This document shows, one piece after another, positions 7,381 to 15,173 of a stretch of 21,291 nucleotides of DNA. Position numbers and translations under genes: made by a program. The DNA comes from DATMMS01 sp036824145 (lineage in GTDB: Bacteria > Chloroflexota > Dormibacteria > DASZGP01), in contig DAITAT010000029.1 in the NCBI GenBank assembly GCA_036824145.1, positions 1-21,291 of the forward strand, given 5' to 3'. Positions within the stretch are counted from its first letter, which is position 1. Every line of letters begins with the position of its first letter. The notes under the pieces were generated by a model. The model was given only the letters and a program-made list of their open reading frames with translations. It was not told the origin of the DNA and did not search any database.

Positions 7381-9075
7381 CTAACTGCGGTGAAACTCCC
7401 GGCGCAGCTGGCCATCGCTGATCTCGAGCATCGTGGGGCGCCCGTGCGGGCAGGTGATGCCCGGGTCGGCGGTCTCCAGGGCGCGCAGCAACGCCTCCAT
7501 CTCCTCGCGACTGAGTCGCTGGCCGAATTTGATCGCCGAGTGGCAGGCGACGGTGTAAGTCGCGCGCTCCAGTCGACGGCTATGGTCGACCTCGGTGCCC
7601 TCCGCAATGAGACTGTCGAGAACGTCCAGGATGATCCGGTCAATGTTGCGCGATGACAGCGCCGGGTCATGCGCCATCAGACGCGCCGCATTGCCACCGA
7701 AGTCCTCGATCTCCAGGCCAGCGACCGCCAGGTCAGATCGACAGTTCTCGAGGCAGGCCGCCTGCACCGGCGTCAGGTGGAGCATTGCCGGTACCAGCAT
7801 CGGCTGGCGTGCAGTCGCGCCGCGCGCGGCGAGCAGCTGGTTGAAGAGCACGCGCTCATGCGCGGCGTGCTGATCGACCAGGACCAGGCCGTTCGGTCCT
7901 TCGGCGACGATGTAGCACTCCATCACCTGGCCGACCAAGCGGAAGGGGCCGCGGAGAATGGCCGTATCCGTGGTAGCGAAAGAGGTCACGCCGGGAGGTT
8001 CGGCAAGGGCCACGCCCCTCTCGCCACCTATGGGGTACGCGGCTCGCAATGGTGGGGCGCCCGATGCCGACAGGAGGCCGGAGCCGGTGTAGACGGCACT
8101 CCGGCTGAGGGCCTCGAGGCAGCTAGCCTGGATCAGGCTGAAGACCGCGCGCTCCTCGCGAAAGCGCACCTCGCGCTTGGTCGGATGGACGTTGACGTCG
8201 ATGGTATCCGCCGGCAGGCTCAGGGCCAGCGTGCCGACCGGGAAGAGTCCCGGTGCCACCAGCCCACGATAAGCCTGCTCCACTGCGAAAGCGAGACCCC
8301 GGCTCGATATCGGGCGCCCGTTGACCGAGAGGTACAGGTGCTCGCGACTCCGCCGCAGGCCTCCGGGCTCGCTGATCAGGCCCGAGACTGTCGCCTCGCC
8401 GCTGCCGCCGCTGACCTCAAGAGCCTCCAGCCCTCCACGTATAACTGAGCGCATGACAGCGGCCTGGTCTCCGTTGCCCAGGGTCTCGACCGTGCGCCGA
8501 CCGTCCACGGTCAGTCGAAACGCAGCCCCTGGATGACATAGAGCCAGCGCCACGACAACCCGCGTCACCGCCGCCACCTCGGTGGCCGGGCGCTTGATGA
8601 ACGCGCGCCGAGCTGGCACGTTCTCGAACAGGCCCCTGACTTCGATCCGAGCGCCGGCGATTGGGGCAGCCGGCTGCAGCTCAGCCACCAACCCGTACTC
8701 CACCGTGATCAGCGCGCCTTCAGTCGCTGCCGGCAGCGCGCTTCGAGCCTCCACGCGGGAGACGGCGGCGATGCTGGCAAGCGCCTCGCCGCGGAATCCA
8801 AGCGACTCGATGCGTCCGAGTTCGGCGATGCTGGAGAGCTTCGAGGTGGCGTGGCGCATGAAGGCCAGCGGCAGATCGCCGGGCGGCATCCCGGCGCCGT
8901 CATCCAACACCAGGATGCGGTCCATGCCCCCGCCCTCGACTTCGACCGTGATGTGCTCAGCGCCGGCGTCGAGGCTGTTCTCGATCAGCTCCTTGACCAC
9001 CGACGCCGGTCGCTCAACCACCTCCCCGGCGGCGATGGCGTCGGCCACCGCCTGGTCGAGGCGAACGATGCCCAT
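7381..9075 (-). CDS. mutL: DNA mismatch repair protein MutL with endonuclease site
   Basis: The protein has 564 residues. The N-terminal GHKL ATPase carries ENSLDAG (32-38), DDGAGM (58-63) and GFRGEAL (93-99), with the conserved HPTK at 297-300. A short linker (about 325-375) is followed by the C-terminal dimerisation and nuclease domain. Its metal-site motifs DQHAAHE (401-407), ACHSAIK (510-516) and CPHGRP (542-547) are all present, so this is the endonuclease-type MutL found in bacteria that lack MutH. The residue usually Glu after the motif DQHAx2Ex4E is Asn here. The ATG is 13 bases after the mutS stop, so the two are co-transcribed. Confidence 0.97.
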   Translation of the reverse strand: MGIVRLDQAVADAIAAGEVVERPASVVKELIENSLDAGAEHITVEVEGGGMDRILVLDDGAGMPPGDLPLAFMRHATSKLSSIAELGRIESLGFRGEALASIAAVSRVEARSALPAATEGALITVEYGLVAELQPAAPIAGARIEVRGLFENVPARRAFIKRPATEVAAVTRVVVALALCHPGAAFRLTVDGRRTVETLGNGDQAAVMRSVIRGGLEALEVSGGSGEATVSGLISEPGGLRRSREHLYLSVNGRPISSRGLAFAVEQAYRGLVAPGLFPVGTLALSLPADTIDVNVHPTKREVRFREERAVFSLIQASCLEALSRSAVYTGSGLLSASGAPPLRAAYPIGGERGVALAEPPGVTSFATTDTAILRGPFRLVGQVMECYIVAEGPNGLVLVDQHAAHERVLFNQLLAARGATARQPMLVPAMLHLTPVQAACLENCRSDLAVAGLEIEDFGGNAARLMAHDPALSSRNIDRIILDVLDSLIAEGTEVDHSRRLERATYTVACHSAIKFGQRLSREEMEALLRALETADPGITCPHGRPTMLEISDGQLRREFHRS

Positions 9076-9088
9076 CAGATGTCCACTG

Positions 9089-11782
9089 TCAGGTGTGCGG
9101 GGTTCCGAGAGACTTGAGCCGGGCCAGCTGGTTCAGCGCTTCGAGGGGGCTGAGGTTCTCGATCTCGATGTCGGCTAGCTCCCTGACGATTGGGTGCGTG
9201 ACCTCGATCGGCAGGCTCAGCTGATCCCGGGCACCGGTCGCACCCGCCAGCGGCCGCGCCTCTTCCAGCGCCCCAAGCACCTCGCGGGCGCGTGCCGTGA
9301 CGTCGTTTGGCAGGCCGGCGATTTCCGCGACGTGGATGCCGTAACTGCGGTCGGCTCCGCCTGGGACGATGCGGTGGAGGAAGGTCACGCGGCCACCGGC
9401 CTCGCTGACCTCGACGCGGTGGTTGCGAAGCCCGGGTAGTGTCTCAGCCAGCGCTGTCAGCTCATGGAAGTGGGTGGCGAAGAGCGTCTTACACCCCAGG
9501 CTTGGGGCGTCATGGATGTGCTCCACCACAGCCTGGGCAATGCTGATCCCGTCGTAGGTGCTGGTGCCGCGGCCGATCTCGTCGATCACCAGGAGGCTGC
9601 GGCTGGTGGCGTGGTGGAGGATGTTGGCGGTCTCGACCATCTCGACCATGAAGGTGGAGAGGCCGGTGGCAATGCTGTCATGGGCGCCCACCCTGGTGAA
9701 AACCCGGTCGACAGTCCCCACGCGCGCCGAGGCCGCCGGCACGAAGCTGCCAACCTGCGCCAGCAGCACCAGGATCCCGCACTGACGCAGGTAAGTGGAT
9801 TTGCCGGCCATGTTCGGCCCCGTGAGCAACAGCAGGCGGCCGTCCTCGCGCAGGTCGAGGTCGTTGGCGACAAAGTTGCCGGCACCCAGGGCCGCCTCCA
9901 CCAATGGATGACGTCCGTCACGAATCTCAATGTCGTAGCCGTCAAAGACGACCGGGCGGGCCCATCCATGCTCGATCGCTGCGGCGGCCAGACTGACCAG
10001 GGCGTCGAGTTCGCCGATGGCCTCGGCGGAGCGCAACAGGCCCTCAGCCGACCGGGCCACCTTGGCGCACAGCTCGGTGAACACCTCACGCTCGCGGGCG
10101 AAGATCGCCTGCTCGCCGTTGAGGACCACGCTCTCCTTCTCTTTGAGCTCCGGCGTCAAATAGCGCTCGGCGCCGGCGAGGGTCTGCTTGCGCTGGTAGC
10201 GCTCGGGGATCGGCAGCCGGTTGGCGTTGCTGATCTCGAGGTAGTAGCCGAATACGCGGTTGAAGCCGACCTTGAGCCCCTTGATCCCGGTGGCGTCTCG
10301 CTCGCGCTGCTCCAGGCCTGCGATCCACGCCTGCGCGTCATGGATCGAGCTGCGTAGCTCGTCGAGGCGGGCGTCGAACGCGGGTCGGACGATGCCGCCC
10401 TCGGCGCTTGTGGCAGGGAGAGAATCCTCGAGGGCGGCGACCAGCGTCTTGGCGAGGGCCGGCTCAGGCCGGATCCCCTCTCGAGGACCGGCCAGGGCGT
10501 CGCCGCCAACGCCGACCAAAACCTCGGAGAGTTTCTGCAGCGCCGGCAGCGAGTCGCGGATAGCGCCGAGGTCGCGTGGCGCCGCGCGGCCCTGGGATGT
10601 CCGGGTCGTCAGGCGTTCGAGGTCGCGCACGCGTCGCAGCTCGTGCTCCAGCCTGGCGCGCAGATCCGCGTCCGTAACCAGTGCCTCGACCGCGGCCAGG
10701 CGCGCTTCGATGGCATCGACATCGATCAGCGGTGACAGCAACCACGCCCGCAGCCGCCGGGCCCCCATCGGCGACCGGGTTCGGTCCAGCTGGCCCAGCA
10801 GGCCACGGCCACCACCACCCAGGGATTCGACAAGCTCCAGGTTGGCGATCGTGGGCGCGTCGAGGTGCATCGAAGACTCGACACGGGCACGGCGGAGGCG
10901 GATCACCTCCTTGGGTAGCTGCAGGCGGTTGCGGGCGAGGTAGTCGAGCGCCGCTCCCAACGCCCCGAGGGCGGGGCCGAGGTCGTCGCAGTCGAACCCG
11001 CCAAGGCTGCTGACCCCCAGGGCCTCGAGCGCCCGCTGCCGGCCGCGGGTGGCCTCGAATCGCCAGGTCTCGAGGGCGCTGATGTTCCAGGCCCCTGCTC
11101 CACCCGAACGCCAGGCCGCCACTGCGCTCTCCGCTGCGTCGGCGACCAGGACCTCTGATGGAGCGATCCGCGTCAGCACCTCAGACAGCAGCGCCAGCTG
11201 GGCGACCGGCAGCTCCGTCAGCTCGATCCGTCCGGTCGAGACCTCGAGCAGAGCGATGCCGATGCGCTCGTCGTCCCAGGCCAGCGCCACCAGCGGGTTC
11301 TCGCGGGCGGGGTCCAGGAGTGCGCCCTCGACCACCGTGCCCGGCGTGAGGACGCGAACCACTTCGCGCCGCACCAAACCTTTCGCCGCCGAAGCCTCCT
11401 CGACCTGGTCACAGACGGCGACCTTGTGCCCCGCGGTGAGCAGCTTGGCGATGTAACCCTCGGCAGCGTGCTGCGGGAAACCCGCCATCGGGTGGCGCCC
11501 GGCGCGGCCAAAATCTCGCGACGTCAGGGTGATGCCGAGGACCTGGTGAGCGACCTCCGCGTCTTCCTGGAAAGTCTCGAAGAAGTCGCCAAGACGGAAC
11601 AGCAGGACGGCGTCCGGGTGCTCGGCCTTGGCCGCCAGGTACTGCTGCAGGACGGGGCTTTGAGCCTTCGATGAGGCGCTGGAGGCGACCGGGTTAGGCG
11701 TCACCGCGTCGGGCAGAGGCGCTGAAACAGCCTCTTCTTCGATGTTGGTCGCCGCCGGTCTCTGGACCACTCCCTGCCCCAT
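9089..11782 (-). CDS. mutS: DNA mismatch repair protein MutS
   Basis: The protein has 897 residues. It recognises mismatches and small loops and recruits MutL. The mismatch-reading Phe-x-Glu is in GDFFETF (Phe67, Glu69). Connector, lever and clamp domains follow, and then the ABC ATPase with Walker A GPNMAGKS (655-662), Walker B LLVIDE (730-735), the signature-like GLSTFMVEM and the switch His in ATHFHEL. An N-terminal stretch of about 40 residues rich in Ala, Pro and Ser precedes the normal MutS start; the true start could be slightly internal because no strong ribosome-binding site is seen at ATG 11782. It lies 37 bases after spoVS. Confidence 0.97.
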   Translation of the reverse strand: MGQGVVQRPAATNIEEEAVSAPLPDAVTPNPVASSASSKAQSPVLQQYLAAKAEHPDAVLLFRLGDFFETFQEDAEVAHQVLGITLTSRDFGRAGRHPMAGFPQHAAEGYIAKLLTAGHKVAVCDQVEEASAAKGLVRREVVRVLTPGTVVEGALLDPARENPLVALAWDDERIGIALLEVSTGRIELTELPVAQLALLSEVLTRIAPSEVLVADAAESAVAAWRSGGAGAWNISALETWRFEATRGRQRALEALGVSSLGGFDCDDLGPALGALGAALDYLARNRLQLPKEVIRLRRARVESSMHLDAPTIANLELVESLGGGGRGLLGQLDRTRSPMGARRLRAWLLSPLIDVDAIEARLAAVEALVTDADLRARLEHELRRVRDLERLTTRTSQGRAAPRDLGAIRDSLPALQKLSEVLVGVGGDALAGPREGIRPEPALAKTLVAALEDSLPATSAEGGIVRPAFDARLDELRSSIHDAQAWIAGLEQRERDATGIKGLKVGFNRVFGYYLEISNANRLPIPERYQRKQTLAGAERYLTPELKEKESVVLNGEQAIFAREREVFTELCAKVARSAEGLLRSAEAIGELDALVSLAAAAIEHGWARPVVFDGYDIEIRDGRHPLVEAALGAGNFVANDLDLREDGRLLLLTGPNMAGKSTYLRQCGILVLLAQVGSFVPAASARVGTVDRVFTRVGAHDSIATGLSTFMVEMVETANILHHATSRSLLVIDEIGRGTSTYDGISIAQAVVEHIHDAPSLGCKTLFATHFHELTALAETLPGLRNHRVEVSEAGGRVTFLHRIVPGGADRSYGIHVAEIAGLPNDVTARAREVLGALEEARPLAGATGARDQLSLPIEVTHPIVRELADIEIENLSPLEALNQLARLKSLGTPHT

Positions 11783-11819
11783 CCGGGCAAGCTTATCCGC
11801 CGGGCGCGCGGGGCGAGGC

Positions 11820-12089
11820 TTAGCGGGTTTCGATCAGCAGCCGGATGCCGGTGCGCTCCTCGCCATCAATCGATATGTCGATGAACGAGGGGATGCAGAT
11901 CAGGTCGAGGCCACCGGGGGCCACGTACCCCCTGGAGATGGCGATCGCCTTGACCGCCTGGTTGATGGCGCCGGCGCCTATCGCCTGGATTTCAACGCGC
12001 GACTGCGTCCTCACCACTCCTGCGATGGCACCGGCCACGGCAACGGGTTTGGATGTTGCTGAGACTTTGAGTATTTCCAATGTCTGCAT
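11820..12089 (-). CDS. spoVS: SpoVS-family protein (Alba-like fold)
   Basis: The protein has 89 residues and matches the SpoVS family across its whole length: LKVSATSKP, AIAGVVRTQ, VEIQAIGAGAINQAVKAIAI, GGLDLICIPSFIDI and DGEERTGI. SpoVS acts in spore coat and cortex development in Bacillus, but the family is widespread in non-spore-formers, where its role is unclear; the fold is Alba-like, so nucleic-acid binding is suspected. The ATG lies two bases after the ymdB stop with no clear ribosome-binding site, suggesting translational coupling. The rny-ymdB-spoVS order is the same as in Bacillus. No sporulation-specific gene is seen in this window. Confidence 0.95.
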   Translation of the reverse strand: MQTLEILKVSATSKPVAVAGAIAGVVRTQSRVEIQAIGAGAINQAVKAIAISRGYVAPGGLDLICIPSFIDISIDGEERTGIRLLIETR

Positions 12090-12091
12090 CG

Positions 12092-12895
12092 TTATTCGGC
12101 GGATGAGACATCGACGGTGTGGTCCACCCTCTCGATCGACTCAGCCTGGCCAGTGGTGACGCTTATCCTAACCACAACCGAATTGAAAGTCACCACCCCA
12201 GTGCCAACTTTGAAGCGCTGCGGGATGCCGGTCAGAAACCGTCGCAGCGACCCTTCGGCGTCCATTCCGATGACAGCGTCGCGCGGTCCGACCATGCCGA
12301 GGTCGCTGACGAAGGCCGTACCACCCGGCATGACCCGCTGATCCGCGGTGGGCGTGTGCGTGTGCGTGCCCCACAGCAGGCTGACTTTTCCGTCCAGGTA
12401 ATGAGCCATCGCCTGCTTTTCGCTGGTGGCTTCGGCATGGATGTCGACCATGCGCACGGTCACATCTTCGGTCTCGGCGAGGAAGGCGTCGATGGCCCGA
12501 AACGGTGAATCGATCGGTGGCATGAAGACCAGGCCCTGGACGTTGGCGACCGCCACCCGCCCGCGCTCGCCGAGGTCGTGGACCAGGTAGCCCTTGCCCG
12601 GGGTGCCTGGCGGATAGTTCATGGGACGCAGGATGGGCATGTCGTCGAGGGCGGAGATGATCTCCTTCTGGTCCCAGATGTGGTTGCCGCTGGTGAGCAC
12701 GTCGACGCCGGAGCTGAAGAGATCGCGCGCGTCGCTCACCGACAGACCGAAACCTCCCGAGGCGTTCTCGCCATTGGCGACCACAATGTCGATGCCGAGC
12801 TCACGCCGGAGCTGAGGTATCAGGCGAGTGGCAGCGCGCCTGCCCGGCCTGCCGATGAGGTCGCCGACCGCCAGCACATTAATGGTGTCGCTCAT
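12092..12895 (-). CDS. ymdB: YmdB-type metallophosphoesterase
   Basis: The protein has 267 residues. It belongs to the calcineurin-like phosphodiesterase family of Bacillus YmdB, which hydrolyses 2',3'-cyclic nucleotides and affects biofilm and motility decisions. Metal-site motifs are visible: GDLIGRPG (11-18), NGEN, SGNHIWD, HAEATSEK and GTHTHTPTAD. The start is ATG 12895, about 80 bases downstream of the rny terminator, so it should head its own transcript. A TACGAT at 12911-12906 could serve as a -10, but no convincing -35 is seen. It is directly followed by spoVS. Confidence 0.95.
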   Translation of the reverse strand: MSDTINVLAVGDLIGRPGRRAATRLIPQLRRELGIDIVVANGENASGGFGLSVSDARDLFSSGVDVLTSGNHIWDQKEIISALDDMPILRPMNYPPGTPGKGYLVHDLGERGRVAVANVQGLVFMPPIDSPFRAIDAFLAETEDVTVRMVDIHAEATSEKQAMAHYLDGKVSLLWGTHTHTPTADQRVMPGGTAFVSDLGMVGPRDAVIGMDAEGSLRRFLTGIPQRFKVGTGVVTFNSVVVRISVTTGQAESIERVDHTVDVSSAE

Positions 12896-12975
12896 GATCC
12901 CGGCTATCGTACGCGGCCGCCGAGCCGAAGCGGGTGCAGCCGCGACACACGGATCGTCCGCCCGGCGGAGCGAGA

Positions 12976-13005
12976 AACAAAAAGGGCGAGCCCTGCGGCT
13001 CGCCC
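12976..13005 (-). terminator. Intrinsic terminator after rny
   Basis: On the minus strand GGGCGAGCC (13005-12997), a GCAG loop and GGCTCGCCC (12992-12984) form a perfect 9-base-pair GC-rich stem, followed by TTTTTGTTT. It starts five bases after the rny stop codon. It separates the ftsK-to-rny run from the ymdB-to-hflX run. Confidence 0.93.
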
Positions 13006-13009
13006 CTTC

Positions 13010-14557
13010 TCATTTGGCGTAATCGATAACTCGTGTTTCTCGAATAACCGTCACCTTGATCTGGCCCGGGTAGGTCAGCTCGCCTTCGATGCGCTTGACG
13101 ATGTCTCTAGCCATCACCTGGGCAGTGGTGTCGTCTATCTGGTTGGGGCGCACGATGATGCGTATCTCTCTGCCGGCTTGAACGGCATACGAGCGCTCAA
13201 CCCCTGGGAAGGAGTTGGCAATGCCCTCCAGCTTCTCAAGCCGTTTGATGTAGTTGCTCAGCGTCTCTCGACGTGCACCCGGACGGGCGGCGGAGATGGC
13301 GTCGGCGGCGATGACGAGCATCGCCTCGAGGGTCGCCGGCTCTTCGTCGTAGTGATGAGCCTTGACCGCGTGCACGACGGCTGGCGAGCGGCCCAGGCGC
13401 ACCAGGATCTCACCGCCGATGATGGCGTGCGGACCCTCGACCTCGTGGTCGACGGCTTTTCCCAGGTCGTGGAGCAGGCCGGCCTCCTGGGCGATAGCCT
13501 GCTCTTCCGGCGTGCAACCTATCTCTGCGGCCATCGTGGCGCAGAGACCTGCCACCTCTCTCGAATGACTCAGTACGTTCTGTCCGTAGCTGGTGCGGAA
13601 GCGCAGGCAGCCAAGCAGCCGCACCAGTTCAGGGTGCCCGTCATGGACGCCGATCTCAGTAAGGGCTTGCTCCCCCTCGCGTTGGACCTGTGCCTGGACC
13701 TGCTCGCGGGCCCTGGCCACCACCTCCTCGATTCGCGAAGGGTGGATGCGGCCGTCACTCAGCAACTGCTCCAGCGCGTTCCTGGCGATCTCTCGCCGAA
13801 CGGGATCGAAGCCTGAGATCATCACCGTCTCCGGGGTGTCGTCGATGATCAGGTCGACACCAGTGGCCAGCTCCAGGGCGCGAATGTTGCGTCCGTCGCG
13901 GCCGATGATGCGACCCTTCATCTCGTCATTGGGAAGGTGCACGGCGGCTACCGTGGTTTCCGTGGTCTGGTCAGCGGCAACCCGCTGGATCGACGTGACC
14001 ACGATTTCCCTGGCACGCGCTTCAGACTCCTGACGCGCATACCGTTCGGCTTCCCGGATCCGGGAGGCGACTTCCTGTGACAGGTCGCGCTCGAGCGTGG
14101 CCAGAAGGTGCGCGCGGGCCTGGTCGCGGCTCATTCCTGAGGCTCGCTCAAGCTCGCTGTCCAACTGGGCCTCACGTCGCTGCAGGAACTCCTTTGCCTG
14201 CTGTTGCGACGCCTCGGCGGTCTTCAAGGCTTCCTGCCTCTTATCGAGCTCATCAAGACGCGCGAGAATCGTCTCCTCGCGCTGTTGGATGCTGCGCTCG
14301 AGTTCCAATACTTCTTTTTGACGCTCACGGGATTCGTCTTCTGACGTGGCTCGGATTTGGTGAGCCTGCTCCTTGGCTTCAAGGACGATCTCCTTGGCCG
14401 AGGTCTCGGCTTTGGCGAGGGCGTTCTCCGCCGATTCCCGCGCAGCGCGCAGGTCGGCTCTTCCCTTGGTTCGGACCAATGCCAGCGCCACGATGGCGCC
14501 CAGTCCGCCCGCCACCACCATCCCAGCCATTAGTCCGAGTAGGACTGACAGCGTCAT
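13010..14557 (-). CDS. rny: Ribonuclease Y
   Basis: The protein has 515 residues, the usual RNase Y size. It has an N-terminal membrane anchor (about 2-28), a long charged coiled coil (about 30-190), a KH RNA-binding domain with GRIIGRDGRNIRALE (about 215-229), and an HD domain with LLHDLGKAVDHE (about 361-372) and HAVKAHHYDEEP. It is a membrane-tethered endoribonuclease that starts mRNA decay in bacteria lacking RNase E. I prefer ATG 14557 because GAGGTGA (14572-14566) precedes it; a GTG start ten codons upstream would place this Shine-Dalgarno inside the gene. Its stop is followed at once by a strong terminator. The adjacent ymdB matches the Bacillus arrangement. Confidence 0.96.
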   Translation of the reverse strand: MTLSVLLGLMAGMVVAGGLGAIVALALVRTKGRADLRAARESAENALAKAETSAKEIVLEAKEQAHQIRATSEDESRERQKEVLELERSIQQREETILARLDELDKRQEALKTAEASQQQAKEFLQRREAQLDSELERASGMSRDQARAHLLATLERDLSQEVASRIREAERYARQESEARAREIVVTSIQRVAADQTTETTVAAVHLPNDEMKGRIIGRDGRNIRALELATGVDLIIDDTPETVMISGFDPVRREIARNALEQLLSDGRIHPSRIEEVVARAREQVQAQVQREGEQALTEIGVHDGHPELVRLLGCLRFRTSYGQNVLSHSREVAGLCATMAAEIGCTPEEQAIAQEAGLLHDLGKAVDHEVEGPHAIIGGEILVRLGRSPAVVHAVKAHHYDEEPATLEAMLVIAADAISAARPGARRETLSNYIKRLEKLEGIANSFPGVERSYAVQAGREIRIIVRPNQIDDTTAQVMARDIVKRIEGELTYPGQIKVTVIRETRVIDYAK

Positions 14558-14667
14558 GGTTAGTGTCACCTCGCTTTGTTTATTCACTTTTGAACGTGCC
14601 TAGAGGAAAGAGCTCGCTATCGCCGGTGATGGCGGAAGCGGCTCAGTTTTTCTAAGTCGTTTGAGGG

Positions 14668-15144
14668 TTAAGAGTCTAGCGCCGAGGCCTTCTCTAGAGC
14701 CCTCTTGGCCACCCACGGCGCGTAGCCACGCCTGAGAAGGCCGCCCATCACATGCTCGCGCTGGCGCACCAAGGGCTCGTCGCGATGACGGCTCAGCAGC
14801 TTGACGGCGAGCTCAGCGGCCCGCTCGACCTCGTCCTCAACGCTCAGTTCGCCCAGGATCTCATCGACCACCTGGCTGTCGATGCCCTTGTGCCTGAGCT
14901 CCGAGGCGATCACTTTCACCCCGCGACCCTGACGCTGGCGCTTGGACAGGGTGGCCTCGGCGTAGGCACGGTCGTTGACGTAACCCATGGCCTCAGCCCG
15001 ATCGCAGGCTTCATTGACCGCGGGCGCCGAGTAACCGGCTTGCTTGAGCTTGCGGCCAAGCCCCGAGCGGGTCTGGGAGGCGGCATTGAGAACGCGGAGT
15101 GCCTTCTCTACCGCCCCTTCCACGTCATTGGGATCGAGGTCCAC
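14668..15144 (-). CDS. recX: RecX, modulator of RecA
   Basis: The protein has about 158 residues. RecX binds RecA filaments and limits their growth and activity. The three-helix repeats of the family are visible: TRSGLGRKLKQAGYSAPAV, AMGYVNDRAYAEA followed by an RQRQGRGVKVIASELRHKGI block, and HVMGGLLRRGYAPWVAKRAL at the C-terminus. Two GTG starts compete: 15153 and 15144. The AAAGGG just upstream runs directly into the first GTG and sits eight bases from the second, so 15144 is preferred. The gene follows recA closely, so it should share the SOS-controlled recA promoter. Confidence 0.93.
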   Translation of the reverse strand: MDLDPNDVEGAVEKALRVLNAASQTRSGLGRKLKQAGYSAPAVNEACDRAEAMGYVNDRAYAEATLSKRQRQGRGVKVIASELRHKGIDSQVVDEILGELSVEDEVERAAELAVKLLSRHRDEPLVRQREHVMGGLLRRGYAPWVAKRALEKASALDS

Positions 15145-15173
15145 GCCGATCACCCTTTCGGGGCGTGTTTTAG

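Noticed and set aside
7356..7670. N-terminal extension of the miaA frame of up to about 105 codons.
   Set aside because: This sequence is the mutL C-terminal coding region read in another frame; the translation is Arg/Ser/Ala-rich and unlike MiaA.
14600..14640. Inverted repeat between recX and rny as a terminator.
   Set aside because: The stem is interrupted by two mismatches and is not followed by a T-run on the minus strand.
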